DNA of 5,919 bases from Candidatus Hermodarchaeota archaeon (GCA_016840595.1 JAEOSA010000126.1:1-5919); one strand, 5' to 3'; shown: positions 1-5,173, counted from the stretch's first letter. The notes: generated by a model not told the origin, from the sequence alone. Translations and numbers: made by a program.

Positions 1-80
1 TCCTTTCCAATGATGTTACCTGGCATGGTTAATTCGTAAACCTCTGCTTCAGCCATTGAAGGTACACTCGCCTTGGACAT
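1..80 (-). CDS. N-terminal fragment of an unidentified protein (runs off the window)
   Basis: Reading leftward from an ATG at 80 the frame stays open to the window edge, giving 26 codons that begin MSKASVPSMAEAEVYELT and include MPGNIIGK. A second in-frame ATG lies at 56 and is an alternative start. The start at 80 is preferred because a GGAG-type ribosome site lies about 10 nt upstream and a good archaeal TATA box (TTTATATT on the minus strand, 121-128) sits at a fitting distance. The fragment is too short to assign to a family. It is divergent from hef, with 114 nt between the two starts. Confidence 0.5.
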   Translation of the reverse strand, partial: MSKASVPSMAEAEVYELTMPGNIIGK

Positions 81-120
81 AAATGACACACTCCAAATCC
101 AATAAGACGTGGAATATTAG

Positions 121-128
121 AATATAAA
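121..128 (-). promoter_or_regulatory. TATA box for the leftward gene starting at 80
   Basis: The minus strand reads TTTATATT here, close to the archaeal TATA consensus. Transcription would start about 25 nt downstream, near 99, leaving a short leader that contains the GGAG ribosome site before the ATG at 80. The opposite gene, hef, lacks an equally clear box: candidates on the plus strand are AATATAAA at the same place, or GAATTTACA around 156-164. Confidence 0.45.
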
Positions 129-194
129 TGCGGGTAATAAAGTGGTTTCAAACAAGAATTTACATCATTAAATTAAAAATGTGCTGCGATTGGC

Positions 195-2486
195 ATGTCA
201 GAGACGGAATTTGTTCAACATCCGCTCATCAAACCAAACTCAATCACTAAGAGGTTATATCAAGAGACAATCATTGGAAGTGCAATCAAATGGAACACCC
301 TAACTGTGCTTCCTACGGGTGTTGGCAAGACTGTAATTGCAATTCTTGCAGCAGCCTTTCAATTACGGAAATATCCCAACTTAAAATGCGTTATTCTTGC
401 TCCCACCAAACCGCTTGTTCTCCAACACCATCAAACTTTCCAAGATTTTATGCAAGTCCCCTCAGAAAGAATGAAAATAATTACTGGTGAAGTGAACCCC
501 ACAAAACGTGAAGAACTTTGGAACCAAAGCCAAATTGCTTTTATGACCCCCCAGGTCTTACAAAATGATCTCTTAACAAGTCGTTACGGAATGGAGAACG
601 TTTCACTGCTTGTGGTAGATGAGGCTCATCGTGCCGTAGGTGAATATGCATATGTGTTTATAGCTAGCCAGTATCTTAAAACTGCAAAGCCAACATTATT
701 GTTAGCCCTCACAGCTTCACCTAGCTCGGATATTGATAAGATTCGTGAAATTGTAAACAACTTGGGCATTGAAAATATCGAACTTCGAACTCGTGATAGC
801 CCGGATGTTGCTCCCTATCTTCCACCTGTTGATTTTGAGTGGCAGGAGATCCAACTTCCTGAAAAATTCCACCAGGTAGGTCAGACGCTTCGAAGAGCCA
901 TAAAAACTCGGCTTATCCCAATAAAGGAAGCTGGCTTCATAAACACAACTGATTCTCGGCGTGTTTCTGTTCGGCAAATTCTCCAAATACAACGAGAAAT
1001 CCAGCATCAAATAGCAACTGATACATCTCCACCTAGCCATTTATTCCAGCTGGTTTCTTATTGTGCAGGCCTGCTCCGGTTATTTCACTGTATAGAATTA
1101 TTAGAAACTCAAGGAGTATCAGCACTCAGTCGATATTTACAAGGAATTCAAAAAGAAGCCCGTCGTGGTAGAGCTTCTAAGGCTATTCAACGACTTGCAC
1201 AAGATTCGAATCTACAGGAAGCGGAACAGTTAGTCGATGAATTAATATCCGCAGGAATTGAACACCCTAAACTTGCTGCTATAGTGGAAATCGTTGAACA
1301 GCAATTAGCTTCAGTGCCCGCCTCAAGAATTATGATTTTTACAAGATTTCGTGACATGGCAAAACTGCTGGAAAAAACGCTCTCAACTTCAACGAACTCA
1401 AAACCTATTCGCTTTGTGGGGCAGGCTAGTAAAGGAGATGATCGTGGCCTAACTCAAAAGGAACAAGGCGAAATTCTTCAACGGTTTCGAAATGGAACGT
1501 ACAATGTCCTTGTCGCTACAAGTGTTGGAGAGGAGGGACTGGATATTCAAGAATGCGACTTAGTCGTCTTCTATGAAGCAGTACCCAGCGCAATCCGACT
1601 CATACAAAGACGAGGACGAACAGGTCGGACCCATCCGGGTCGAGTAATTGTGCTTGTGGCATTAGGCACTCGAGATCAAGGATACTATTGGGCTGCCATA
1701 CACCGAGAAACAAAAATGAAAGAATTACTAAAAGAGATGAACAAGATGTCTCGCGATATTGAAAAAGAACGAAAACAATCCAGTTTGAAAGAATTCATGG
1801 AACCGAAAACCTTTGAGAAACCTGCAAAAACTGAAAACCAGGTAAAAATCGTTGTCGATAATCGCGAGCTTCGTTCCCCGATTACTAAGACTCTGAAAGA
1901 AATGGAAGTACAACTTGAGGTCGAAACACTTGAAGTAGGCGACTATATTCTTTCTGACCGCGTGGCGGTAGAAGCGAAAACTTCAGATGACTTTGCCCAA
2001 TCAATTATTGATCGACGCTTATTCACACAATTAAGCACTTTGAAAGAAAATTTCGCAATACCCCTCCTTCTGATTACTGGAGCAAGCCTTTACGGATCCA
2101 GTGCCATTAATCCCGCTGCAGTACGAGGCGCGCTCTCCTCATCTATCGTAGATTTCAACGTTCCTGTTGTAAATGTCAAGGATTCTAAGGAAGCAGCGGC
2201 TCTCCTTTTCACAATTGCAAGACGCGAGCAAACTGAATATAAACGACCCATAAGGCTCCGTGGTAAAAAACCGGTTCTGAGCATGGCAGGTCTCCAAGAG
2301 TACATCGTGGCAAGCCTCCCTGGAGTTAATACGACCTTATCAAAGCGCCTTCTAACCCAATTTGGAAATATAAGTGCATTAATTCAAGCCAGTGCAGAGG
2401 AATTAGCAGAAGTTCATGGTATCGGAAAAACCAAAGCCCAAAAAATCCGAGAAGCTCTCGATACAACCTACGAACCCGAAGTATAA
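195..2486 (+). CDS. hef: Hef: SF2 helicase / XPF-family structure-specific endonuclease
   Basis: A 763-residue protein with the full Hef plan. Helicase motifs are PTGVGKT at 40-46 (motif I), APTKPL at 69-74 (Ia), DEAH at 142-145 (II), TAS at 173-175 (III), VATSVGEEGLDI at 440-451 (V) and QRRGRTGR at 471-478 (VI). A mostly helical insert lies between the two RecA folds (about 220-370). A charged linker (about 505-548) leads to the ERCC4/XPF nuclease, with VVDNRE at 553-558, GDY at 582-584 and the catalytic-type string VEAK at 592-595 with D599. A tandem helix-hairpin-helix region (about 705-755) ends the protein. Family knowledge: Hef unwinds and cuts forked DNA at stalled replication forks and is the archaeal relative of FANCM/XPF. 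Two details stand out: the usual ERK motif reads EAK, and the linker holds a possible PCNA-binding motif, QSSLKEFM (528-535). The ATG at 195 has no clear Shine-Dalgarno site; no upstream in-frame start was found. The 3' end lies 6 nt from the convergent zinc-ribbon gene. Confidence 0.96.
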   Translation: MSETEFVQHPLIKPNSITKRLYQETIIGSAIKWNTLTVLPTGVGKTVIAILAAAFQLRKYPNLKCVILAPTKPLVLQHHQTFQDFMQVPSERMKIITGEVNPTKREELWNQSQIAFMTPQVLQNDLLTSRYGMENVSLLVVDEAHRAVGEYAYVFIASQYLKTAKPTLLLALTASPSSDIDKIREIVNNLGIENIELRTRDSPDVAPYLPPVDFEWQEIQLPEKFHQVGQTLRRAIKTRLIPIKEAGFINTTDSRRVSVRQILQIQREIQHQIATDTSPPSHLFQLVSYCAGLLRLFHCIELLETQGVSALSRYLQGIQKEARRGRASKAIQRLAQDSNLQEAEQLVDELISAGIEHPKLAAIVEIVEQQLASVPASRIMIFTRFRDMAKLLEKTLSTSTNSKPIRFVGQASKGDDRGLTQKEQGEILQRFRNGTYNVLVATSVGEEGLDIQECDLVVFYEAVPSAIRLIQRRGRTGRTHPGRVIVLVALGTRDQGYYWAAIHRETKMKELLKEMNKMSRDIEKERKQSSLKEFMEPKTFEKPAKTENQVKIVVDNRELRSPITKTLKEMEVQLEVETLEVGDYILSDRVAVEAKTSDDFAQSIIDRRLFTQLSTLKENFAIPLLLITGASLYGSSAINPAAVRGALSSSIVDFNVPVVNVKDSKEAAALLFTIARREQTEYKRPIRLRGKKPVLSMAGLQEYIVASLPGVNTTLSKRLLTQFGNISALIQASAEELAEVHGIGKTKAQKIREALDTTYEPEV

Positions 2487-2492
2487 ACTATA

Positions 2493-2849
2493 CTAACTCT
2501 GTAATTCTCGTATTCCTCGCAAGATCAATATCATATCCTTGACAATTTCTGCAAAGGAACGGAGCTCCTCGGGGTGTGGGTTCTCTGGAAGCGATTGGGT
2601 TAATCTCTCGATATTTATCAGCACCTTGGTTGCGAGTTGGTTCAAAACCTCACTGAACGAAACATCTAGTTCCTTACTCGAAGCGGGTTGCTCTTTTTCA
2701 ACGACTTCTTTGTCACACTTTGCACAATACATTGTACCATCTTTTAATCGGAGTAGAGGCGTATTGCATTTAGGGCAGGCGACATTTAGAAGAGCGGCAC
2801 CTTTTCGAAGCATTTGACCCATTCGTTTTGTTACCTTCTCATCTGACAT
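2493..2849 (-). CDS. Small zinc-ribbon protein, Sjogren/scleroderma autoantigen 1 (ZNRD2/p27) family
   Basis: A 118-residue protein starting MSDEKVTKRMGQMLRKGAAL. After a basic helix comes a zinc ribbon with CPKC at 25-28 and CAKC at 42-45, a charged spacer, then a helical tail (about 64-117). The N-terminal KRMGQMLRKGAALL followed by CPKC..P is the hallmark I recognise for the family named after human autoantigen p27. Its archaeal members have no settled biochemical role. The open frame extends 24 codons further, to an ATG at 2921, but the start at 2849 is preferred: homologues begin at this helix, AAGGAT lies just upstream, and the TATA-like element near 2880 would put the transcription start at about 2850, leaving little or no leader. 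The longer form would overlap the promoter and the opposite gene's leader. The 3' end converges on hef. Confidence 0.82.
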   Translation of the reverse strand: MSDEKVTKRMGQMLRKGAALLNVACPKCNTPLLRLKDGTMYCAKCDKEVVEKEQPASSKELDVSFSEVLNQLATKVLINIERLTQSLPENPHPEELRSFAEIVKDMILILRGIRELQS

Positions 2850-2868
2850 ACTATCCTTACTATCAGTG

Positions 2869-2884
2869 AAAAAAGCTTTTAAGT
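2869..2884. promoter_or_regulatory. Shared divergent promoter with AAAAGCTTTT palindrome
   Basis: The gap between the leftward zinc-ribbon gene (2849) and the rightward UPF0147 gene (2941) holds one strongly AT-rich block. It contains a perfect 10-bp palindrome AAAAGCTTTT (2871-2880) followed by AAG. On the plus strand AAAAAAGCTTTTAAG resembles BRE plus TATA, with a predicted transcription start near 2905. On the minus strand CTTAAAAG fits a TATA box with a start near 2850-2854. The symmetry suggests that one binding region serves both genes. Confidence 0.45.
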
Positions 2885-2927
2885 AATCTTGGTACCTCAA
2901 ATTCCAACTCCCTACTAGCATGACGCC

Positions 2928-2933
2928 GAGGGG
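2928..2933 (+). promoter_or_regulatory. Ribosome binding site GAGGGG that selects the GTG start at 2941
   Basis: GAGGGG lies exactly 7 nt before GTG 2941, an ideal spacing. The in-frame ATG at 2920 has no such site (only CCCTACTAGC before it), and this site would lie inside the coding region if that ATG were used. Confidence 0.65.
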
Positions 2934-2940
2934 AAAAACT

Positions 2941-3231
2941 GTGGCTGAACATAATCAAAATCCAGAAGTTTCAGAAGAAACTATGCAGAAAATTGATCAA
3001 GCAACGATGATATTATCTCAGATTGGCGAAGACAGTACAGTTCCCCGTAACATCCGTCGTGCAGCCAATGAGGCAATCGAATTACTTCACGGTGAATTGG
3101 GTTCTGCTGCCGTACGTGCATCAAACGCTATTTCTCGACTGGGTGATGCCACACTCGATCCAAATTGTCCAAGTCATGCTCGAACAGGTATTTGGAATGC
3201 GGTTTCTATTCTTGAAACAATTAACGATTAA
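2941..3231 (+). CDS. UPF0147 family protein
   Basis: A 96-residue, nearly all-helical protein with no membrane segment, signal peptide or cysteine cluster. The core [17 protein letters not shown] and the later [20 protein letters not shown] are characteristic of the archaeal UPF0147 family, which is widespread and conserved but of unknown function. The family is usually about 85-95 residues, so the GTG start at 2941 fits better than the ATG at 2920 (103 residues), and the ribosome site supports GTG. It is divergent from the zinc-ribbon gene across a short shared promoter region, and its stop lies 8 nt from the stop of the opposing phosphatase gene. Nothing in the sequence points to a substrate or partner. 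Confidence 0.88.
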   Translation: MAEHNQNPEVSEETMQKIDQATMILSQIGEDSTVPRNIRRAANEAIELLHGELGSAAVRASNAISRLGDATLDPNCPSHARTGIWNAVSILETIND

Positions 3232-3239
3232 ATGTCAGG

Positions 3240-4079
3240 CTATTCTGTAGCCGCTCCTAAAACAAGTTTTAAGAGAGTTTGGGCAAAATCTACGTCACGA
3301 GCTGCAATATACTCATAGTGTTCATCATTGGTGCATTTTCCAACAATATTCTTACCATGTCGGTCGATTAATACTGCCCCCGTTTCTCTTAGAATCAAAG
3401 CAGCTGCTGCTAGGTCAGTTCCTCGGAAAATGCCCCGAAGATCTATGAAACCATCCAGTGTTCCGTCAGCAACATAACATAATTCTAGCGCGTTTGCACC
3501 CAAATGTCTGGTATACCGAATTTGTGTCGTAGCTGAACTTTGAGATTCCTCTGAGTTTGCAGGAAAGCCACTATCGAATCCAACGAGACTGGTCTTCAAA
3601 GGCCTGGGTTCTGCTGGGAGAATCTTGTGGGTGTCCCGAAAGGAACCCTTCCCCCGACTTGCATGATAACAAGTACCCGAAAAAAGGTCAAGAACAACGG
3701 CGGCCTCAATTGAATCGAATTGCAACTCCGTTGCATATGCAACTGCTATACACGCAAACGGAATACCGTGGCTGACATTTGAACTTCCATCAACAGGGTC
3801 CATAATGAGGAAACCCTTTGGATTGGTTCCAACCGTCTGCATCCCGGCTTCTTCACTCACTAGAGTAAATGATGTAAAGTTCATTAGATATTCAATCATA
3901 GTTTGTTCAGCGACGAGATCAAACCCTTTGGTTACATCACCTCCCGCCCCGGTTCCGATTTCATCCTGACAAGAACTGGTCTTAAGACACGATAGAACTC
4001 GAAGCCTAGCCAAAGCTGCTGCATTTCGCAGATGTCGATACCAAAAACGCTGAATTCCACCGGATAACAAGGATGACAC
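3240..4079 (-). CDS. Inositol-1-monophosphatase / fructose-1,6-bisphosphatase, archaeal type
   Basis: A 279-residue metal-dependent phosphatase. Metal-site motifs are GGDVT (46-50), VSEEAG (74-79), DPVDGSSN (94-101) and GTDLAAA (220-226), where D94, D97 and D222 correspond to the family's ligands and E76/E77 to the conserved acidic pair. The layout GGDVTKGFDL...VSEEAG...DPVDGSSN..HGIPF...LELCYVADGTLDG matches the archaeal dual-activity IMPase/FBPase class (such as MJ0109) better than bacterial SuhB. Family role: hydrolysis of myo-inositol-1-phosphate and often fructose-1,6-bisphosphate in the cytosol, for inositol supply and gluconeogenesis. The relative preference cannot be read from sequence. 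The only start that covers the first helix is GTG 4079; an in-frame stop (TAA at 4095-4097) lies just upstream. The ribosome site is weak. ATAAACC near 4107-4113 on the minus strand would put the mRNA start close to the GTG. Confidence 0.9.
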   Translation of the reverse strand: MSSLLSGGIQRFWYRHLRNAAALARLRVLSCLKTSSCQDEIGTGAGGDVTKGFDLVAEQTMIEYLMNFTSFTLVSEEAGMQTVGTNPKGFLIMDPVDGSSNVSHGIPFACIAVAYATELQFDSIEAAVVLDLFSGTCYHASRGKGSFRDTHKILPAEPRPLKTSLVGFDSGFPANSEESQSSATTQIRYTRHLGANALELCYVADGTLDGFIDLRGIFRGTDLAAAALILRETGAVLIDRHGKNIVGKCTNDEHYEYIAARDVDFAQTLLKLVLGAATE

Positions 4080-4101
4080 AACCCATCGTATTTTTTAGCA
4101 G

Positions 4102-4115
4102 CGAAAAGGTTTATC
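4102..4115 (+). promoter_or_regulatory. BRE/TATA promoter of tRNA-Leu
   Basis: CGAAAAGGTTTATC combines a purine-rich BRE (CGAAAA) with a TATA-like TTTATC. The transcription start would fall near 4137, about 20 nt before the tRNA 5' end, leaving a short leader for RNase P. It lies in the 77-nt gap shared with the leftward phosphatase gene, which may use the same block in reverse. Confidence 0.5.
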
Positions 4116-4156
4116 TTCTTCTCTTACTGAAAAGGTGTTTTGCCCCTAAAAGAAGT

Positions 4157-4289
4157 GCGGGGGTAGCCAAGCTTGGCCAACCTTCCTTGACTTCTAAAAA
4201 TTCACGGGTCATCATGAAGGGCTAAAGGCGCAGGGCTCAGAACCCTGTCGTGTAGGCGTTCCTGGGTTCAAATCCCAGCCCCCGCACCA
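4157..4289 (+). tRNA. tRNA-Leu(CAG) with a D-loop intron, CCA encoded
   Basis: The acceptor stem is GCGGGGG (4157-4163) with CCCCCGC (4279-4285), all 7 pairs matched, then discriminator A (4286) and encoded CCA (4287-4289). The anticodon stem is CAGGG/CCCTG (4231-4235, 4243-4247) around the loop CTCAGAA, with anticodon CAG at 4238-4240. A 14-nt variable arm (4248-4261) gives the class II shape expected of leucine tRNA. The T arm is CTGGG-TTCAAAT-CCCAG (4262-4278). The D stem GCC (4166-4168) pairs with GGC (4227-4229) only when 45 nt at 4181-4225 are removed, which restores the usual archaeal leucine D-arm ...GGCCAAAGGCG. The mature form is 88 nt including CCA. The anticodon loop has no intron. 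This tRNA reads CUG codons. It faces tRNA-Lys tail to tail. Confidence 0.95.
4181..4225 (+). other. Noncanonical 45-nt tRNA intron in the D-loop of tRNA-Leu
   Basis: The boundaries rest on two agreeing arguments. Removing 4181-4225 rebuilds a standard leucine D-arm, joining A21 (4180) to A22 (4226). The RNA also folds into a bulge-helix-bulge. Exon GGCC (4175-4178) pairs with intron GGCT (4220-4223, one G-U). The 5' bulge is AAC (4179-4181), cut after AA, and the 3' bulge is AAA (4224-4226), cut after the second A. The inner helix is CTTC (4182-4185) with GAAG (4216-4219). The outer helix is relaxed: the D stem GCC/GGC takes its place, with AAGCTT (4169-4174) unpaired. The tRNA splicing endonuclease is the expected enzyme. 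Confidence 0.85.
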
Positions 4290-4294
4290 TTTTT
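4290..4294 (+). terminator. T-tract terminator of tRNA-Leu
   Basis: TTTTT starts directly after the encoded CCA. Oligo-T tracts on the non-template strand are the usual archaeal intrinsic stop signal. A mirror-image tract serves the opposing tRNA. Confidence 0.55.
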
Positions 4295-4330
4295 CTCAAA
4301 AACGACACTTGGAAAAACTAATCTTCATCG

Positions 4331-4335
4331 AAAAA
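4331..4335 (-). terminator. T-tract terminator of tRNA-Lys
   Basis: On the minus strand TTCTTTTT follows the CCA end of tRNA-Lys within a few nucleotides. Further T-tracts follow at 4313-4317 and 4298-4302, so read-through into the opposing tRNA-Leu is unlikely. Confidence 0.55.
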
Positions 4336-4377
4336 GAATGGCGGGCTCGGCGGGACTTGAACCCGCGACCCTCGGGT

Positions 4378-4412
4378 TTCTTTAGAAGAAAGTTTTCCCC
4401 CACTTCCTTCTT
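4378..4412 (-). other. Canonical 35-nt tRNA intron at position 37/38 of tRNA-Lys
   Basis: A complete bulge-helix-bulge is visible on the minus strand. The outer helix is the anticodon stem. The central 4-bp helix is CTTT (4418-4415) with AAAG (4383-4380). The 5' bulge is TAA (4414-4412), cut after TA, and the 3' bulge is AAA (4379-4377), cut after AA. The inner helix is 10 bp, AGAAGGAAGT (4411-4402) with ACTTTCTTCT (4393-4384), with one G-U and an 8-nt loop. Part of the anticodon is paired with the intron before splicing, as is typical. Confidence 0.93.
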
Positions 4413-4432
4413 TAAAAGCCCGATGCTCTAAC

Positions 4433-4460
4433 CTTACCCACGTTGGTCATCCAAACGTGA
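4433..4460 (-). other. Noncanonical 28-nt tRNA intron in the D-loop of tRNA-Lys
   Basis: Removing 4460-4433 (minus strand) joins G18 (4461) to G19 (4432) and restores the standard D-arm AGCCAGGTTAGAGC. The intron is almost wholly a hairpin, CACGTT-T-GG (4459-4451) with CC-AACGTG (4446-4439), with loop ATGA and one bulged T. The central helix is weaker: GCC (4465-4463) with GGT (4438-4436), plus an A-A mismatch as fourth position. The 5' bulge is AGT and the 3' bulge AGG. The junction could shift by one nucleotide (4461-4434) without changing the mature tRNA. Confidence 0.8.
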
Positions 4461-4523
4461 CTGGCTAAGCTACGAGCCCTACTGCCTTCACATTGGCTTA
4501 GGTGTTCAGTCACTTACACCGAG

Positions 4524-4537
4524 CTATAAAACTTTTG
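4524..4537 (-). promoter_or_regulatory. BRE/TATA promoter of tRNA-Lys, possibly bidirectional
   Basis: The minus strand reads CAAAAGTTTTATAG: BRE-like CAAAAG followed by TATA-like TTTTATAG. It predicts a start near 4502, about 22 nt before the tRNA, the same spacing as for tRNA-Leu. Read on the plus strand the block gives GCTATAAAAC (4523-4532), which would suit the 4582 gene with a start near 4554. Confidence 0.55.
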
Positions 4538-4581
4538 AGTAGAGATAGGGGGTAAGAGTATCAAGGATATCTGACGGAGTT

Positions 4582-4872
4582 ATGGAATTAGTGCTAGTGA
4601 TTCGCATCACGGATGAAGGTTATTTACTGATAGATGATTCGAATAAAGATGAGATACTTCAAGAGCTCATAGAACGGTGGGATCATCTCTTTGAAGAAGC
4701 ACATTGGGGATCAATTGAACATGCCATGCAAATGTATGCTAGTTTATTCGAGTGGATTGATCAATTTGGAAAGAAAGTATCTAACTATCCTTATCCGGCA
4801 GATGCAGTGCTACCACCAAGAAATTTAGAACTTGATGAATTGAAATATCTCCTTGGCCCTGCCAAGCGCTAA
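4582..4872 (+). CDS. Hypothetical protein, 96 aa, family not recognised
   Basis: An acidic, soluble protein beginning MELVLVIRITDEGYLLIDDS. A short beta-like segment (2-18) is followed by a long acidic helix region (21-65, with EILQELIERWDHLFEEAHW), a Pro/Tyr-rich stretch YPYPADAVLPP (68-78) and a short C-terminal helix (ELDELKYLLG). There is no signal peptide, membrane span, cysteine cluster or known catalytic motif. That it is a real gene is supported by a plausible TATA box (4523-4532), a GGAG 2 nt before the ATG (rather close) with AAGGAT further upstream, normal amino-acid composition, and a neat 17-nt convergent gap to the next gene. An in-frame stop at 4546-4548 rules out a much longer form. 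I cannot assign a function. The tRNA-Lys gene is divergent from it. Confidence 0.7.
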   Translation: MELVLVIRITDEGYLLIDDSNKDEILQELIERWDHLFEEAHWGSIEHAMQMYASLFEWIDQFGKKVSNYPYPADAVLPPRNLELDELKYLLGPAKR

Positions 4873-4889
4873 TTCTTCCCTCATCCCTG

Positions 4890-5126
4890 TTAGTGTTCTG
4901 CGGCAATGAGAGTAACAGTTTTTTCGACTTCTGGCAATTGACGGATTTTCGAGATAATTGTGTGTTTCAGTTGTCGAATGTCTTTAACAACGATTTTTGC
5001 GACAACATCGAAATTCCAAAGAACTTGATACGTTTCTCGAACCTCTTCGATGTCCATTATGGGTTCAAGAAGGTCATCTTTCTGAACGCCTTTTTTTGCA
5101 ATAATCAGTACGTATGCTTTTGGCAT
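4890..5126 (-). CDS. Stand-alone Lrp/AsnC ligand-binding (RAM) domain protein
   Basis: A 78-residue protein starting MPKAYVLIIAKKGVQKDDLL. Its pattern is that of the C-terminal RAM (AsnC_trans_reg) domain of Lrp/AsnC regulators: first strand AYVLI (4-8), helix, a VRETYQVLWNFDVVAKIVV core (29-47), then helix and last strand LPEVEKTVTLIA (64-75). It has no helix-turn-helix DNA-binding part, and the length is that of a complete stand-alone RAM protein, so this is not a truncation. Family knowledge: RAM domains form dimers or higher oligomers and bind amino acids at the interface. Stand-alone forms are common in archaea and may assemble with full-length Lrp proteins. The ATG at 5126 is the only sensible start; GGCGAG is a weak upstream ribosome site. 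It is divergent from the Nnr gene, with 98 nt between starts, and converges on the 96-aa gene. Confidence 0.9.
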   Translation of the reverse strand: MPKAYVLIIAKKGVQKDDLLEPIMDIEEVRETYQVLWNFDVVAKIVVKDIRQLKHTIISKIRQLPEVEKTVTLIAAEH

Positions 5127-5173
5127 ATTACTCGCCCCAAATTAATCAAATACAGCTATTATCACCATCCAGT

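Larger units (their letters stand above)
4339..4479 (-). tRNA. tRNA-Lys(TTT) with two introns, CCA encoded
   Basis: On the minus strand the acceptor is GGGCTCG (4479-4473) with CGAGCCC (4349-4343), fully paired, then discriminator G (4342) and encoded CCA (4341-4339). The D stem is GCTT (4470-4467) with GAGC (4428-4425), including one G-U. The anticodon stem TCGGG (4423-4419) pairs with CCCGA (4376-4372). The anticodon TTT occupies 4416-4414 after T33. The T arm is GCGGG-TTCAAGT-CCCGC. The gene is 141 nt; excising a 28-nt D-loop intron and a 35-nt intron at 37/38 leaves a normal 78-nt tRNA including CCA. The lysine identity follows from the anticodon and from the strong likeness of the GGGCTCGTAGCTTAGCCAG start to archaeal lysine tRNAs. 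It reads AAA/AAG codons. Confidence 0.95.

Noticed and set aside
179..250. Short 23-codon frame (ATG 179) overlapping the hef start, considered as an upstream leader peptide
   Set aside because: No ribosome site and no conserved content; an ATG this close is expected by chance, and there is no sign of translational coupling.
717..1040. 107-codon open frame antisense to hef
   Set aside because: It lies wholly inside the helicase domain of hef, has no promoter or ribosome site, and shows an unnatural composition, so it is a shadow frame.
2539..2817. 92-codon open frame antisense to the zinc-ribbon gene
   Set aside because: The opposite strand encodes a recognisable zinc-ribbon family with paired CxxC motifs. 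This frame is Ser-rich and has no independent signal.
2493..2921. 142-aa form of the zinc-ribbon protein starting at 2921
   Set aside because: It would start in the leader region of the opposite gene and overlap the TATA element. The family begins at the helix after the ATG at 2849, which has its own upstream AAGGAT.
4157..4289. Reading the extra 45 nt of tRNA-Leu as an unusual long D-arm or as a pseudogene
   Set aside because: All stems pair perfectly, the CCA end is intact, and exact BHB cut sites coincide with the expected mature sequence, so an intron in a functional gene is the better reading.
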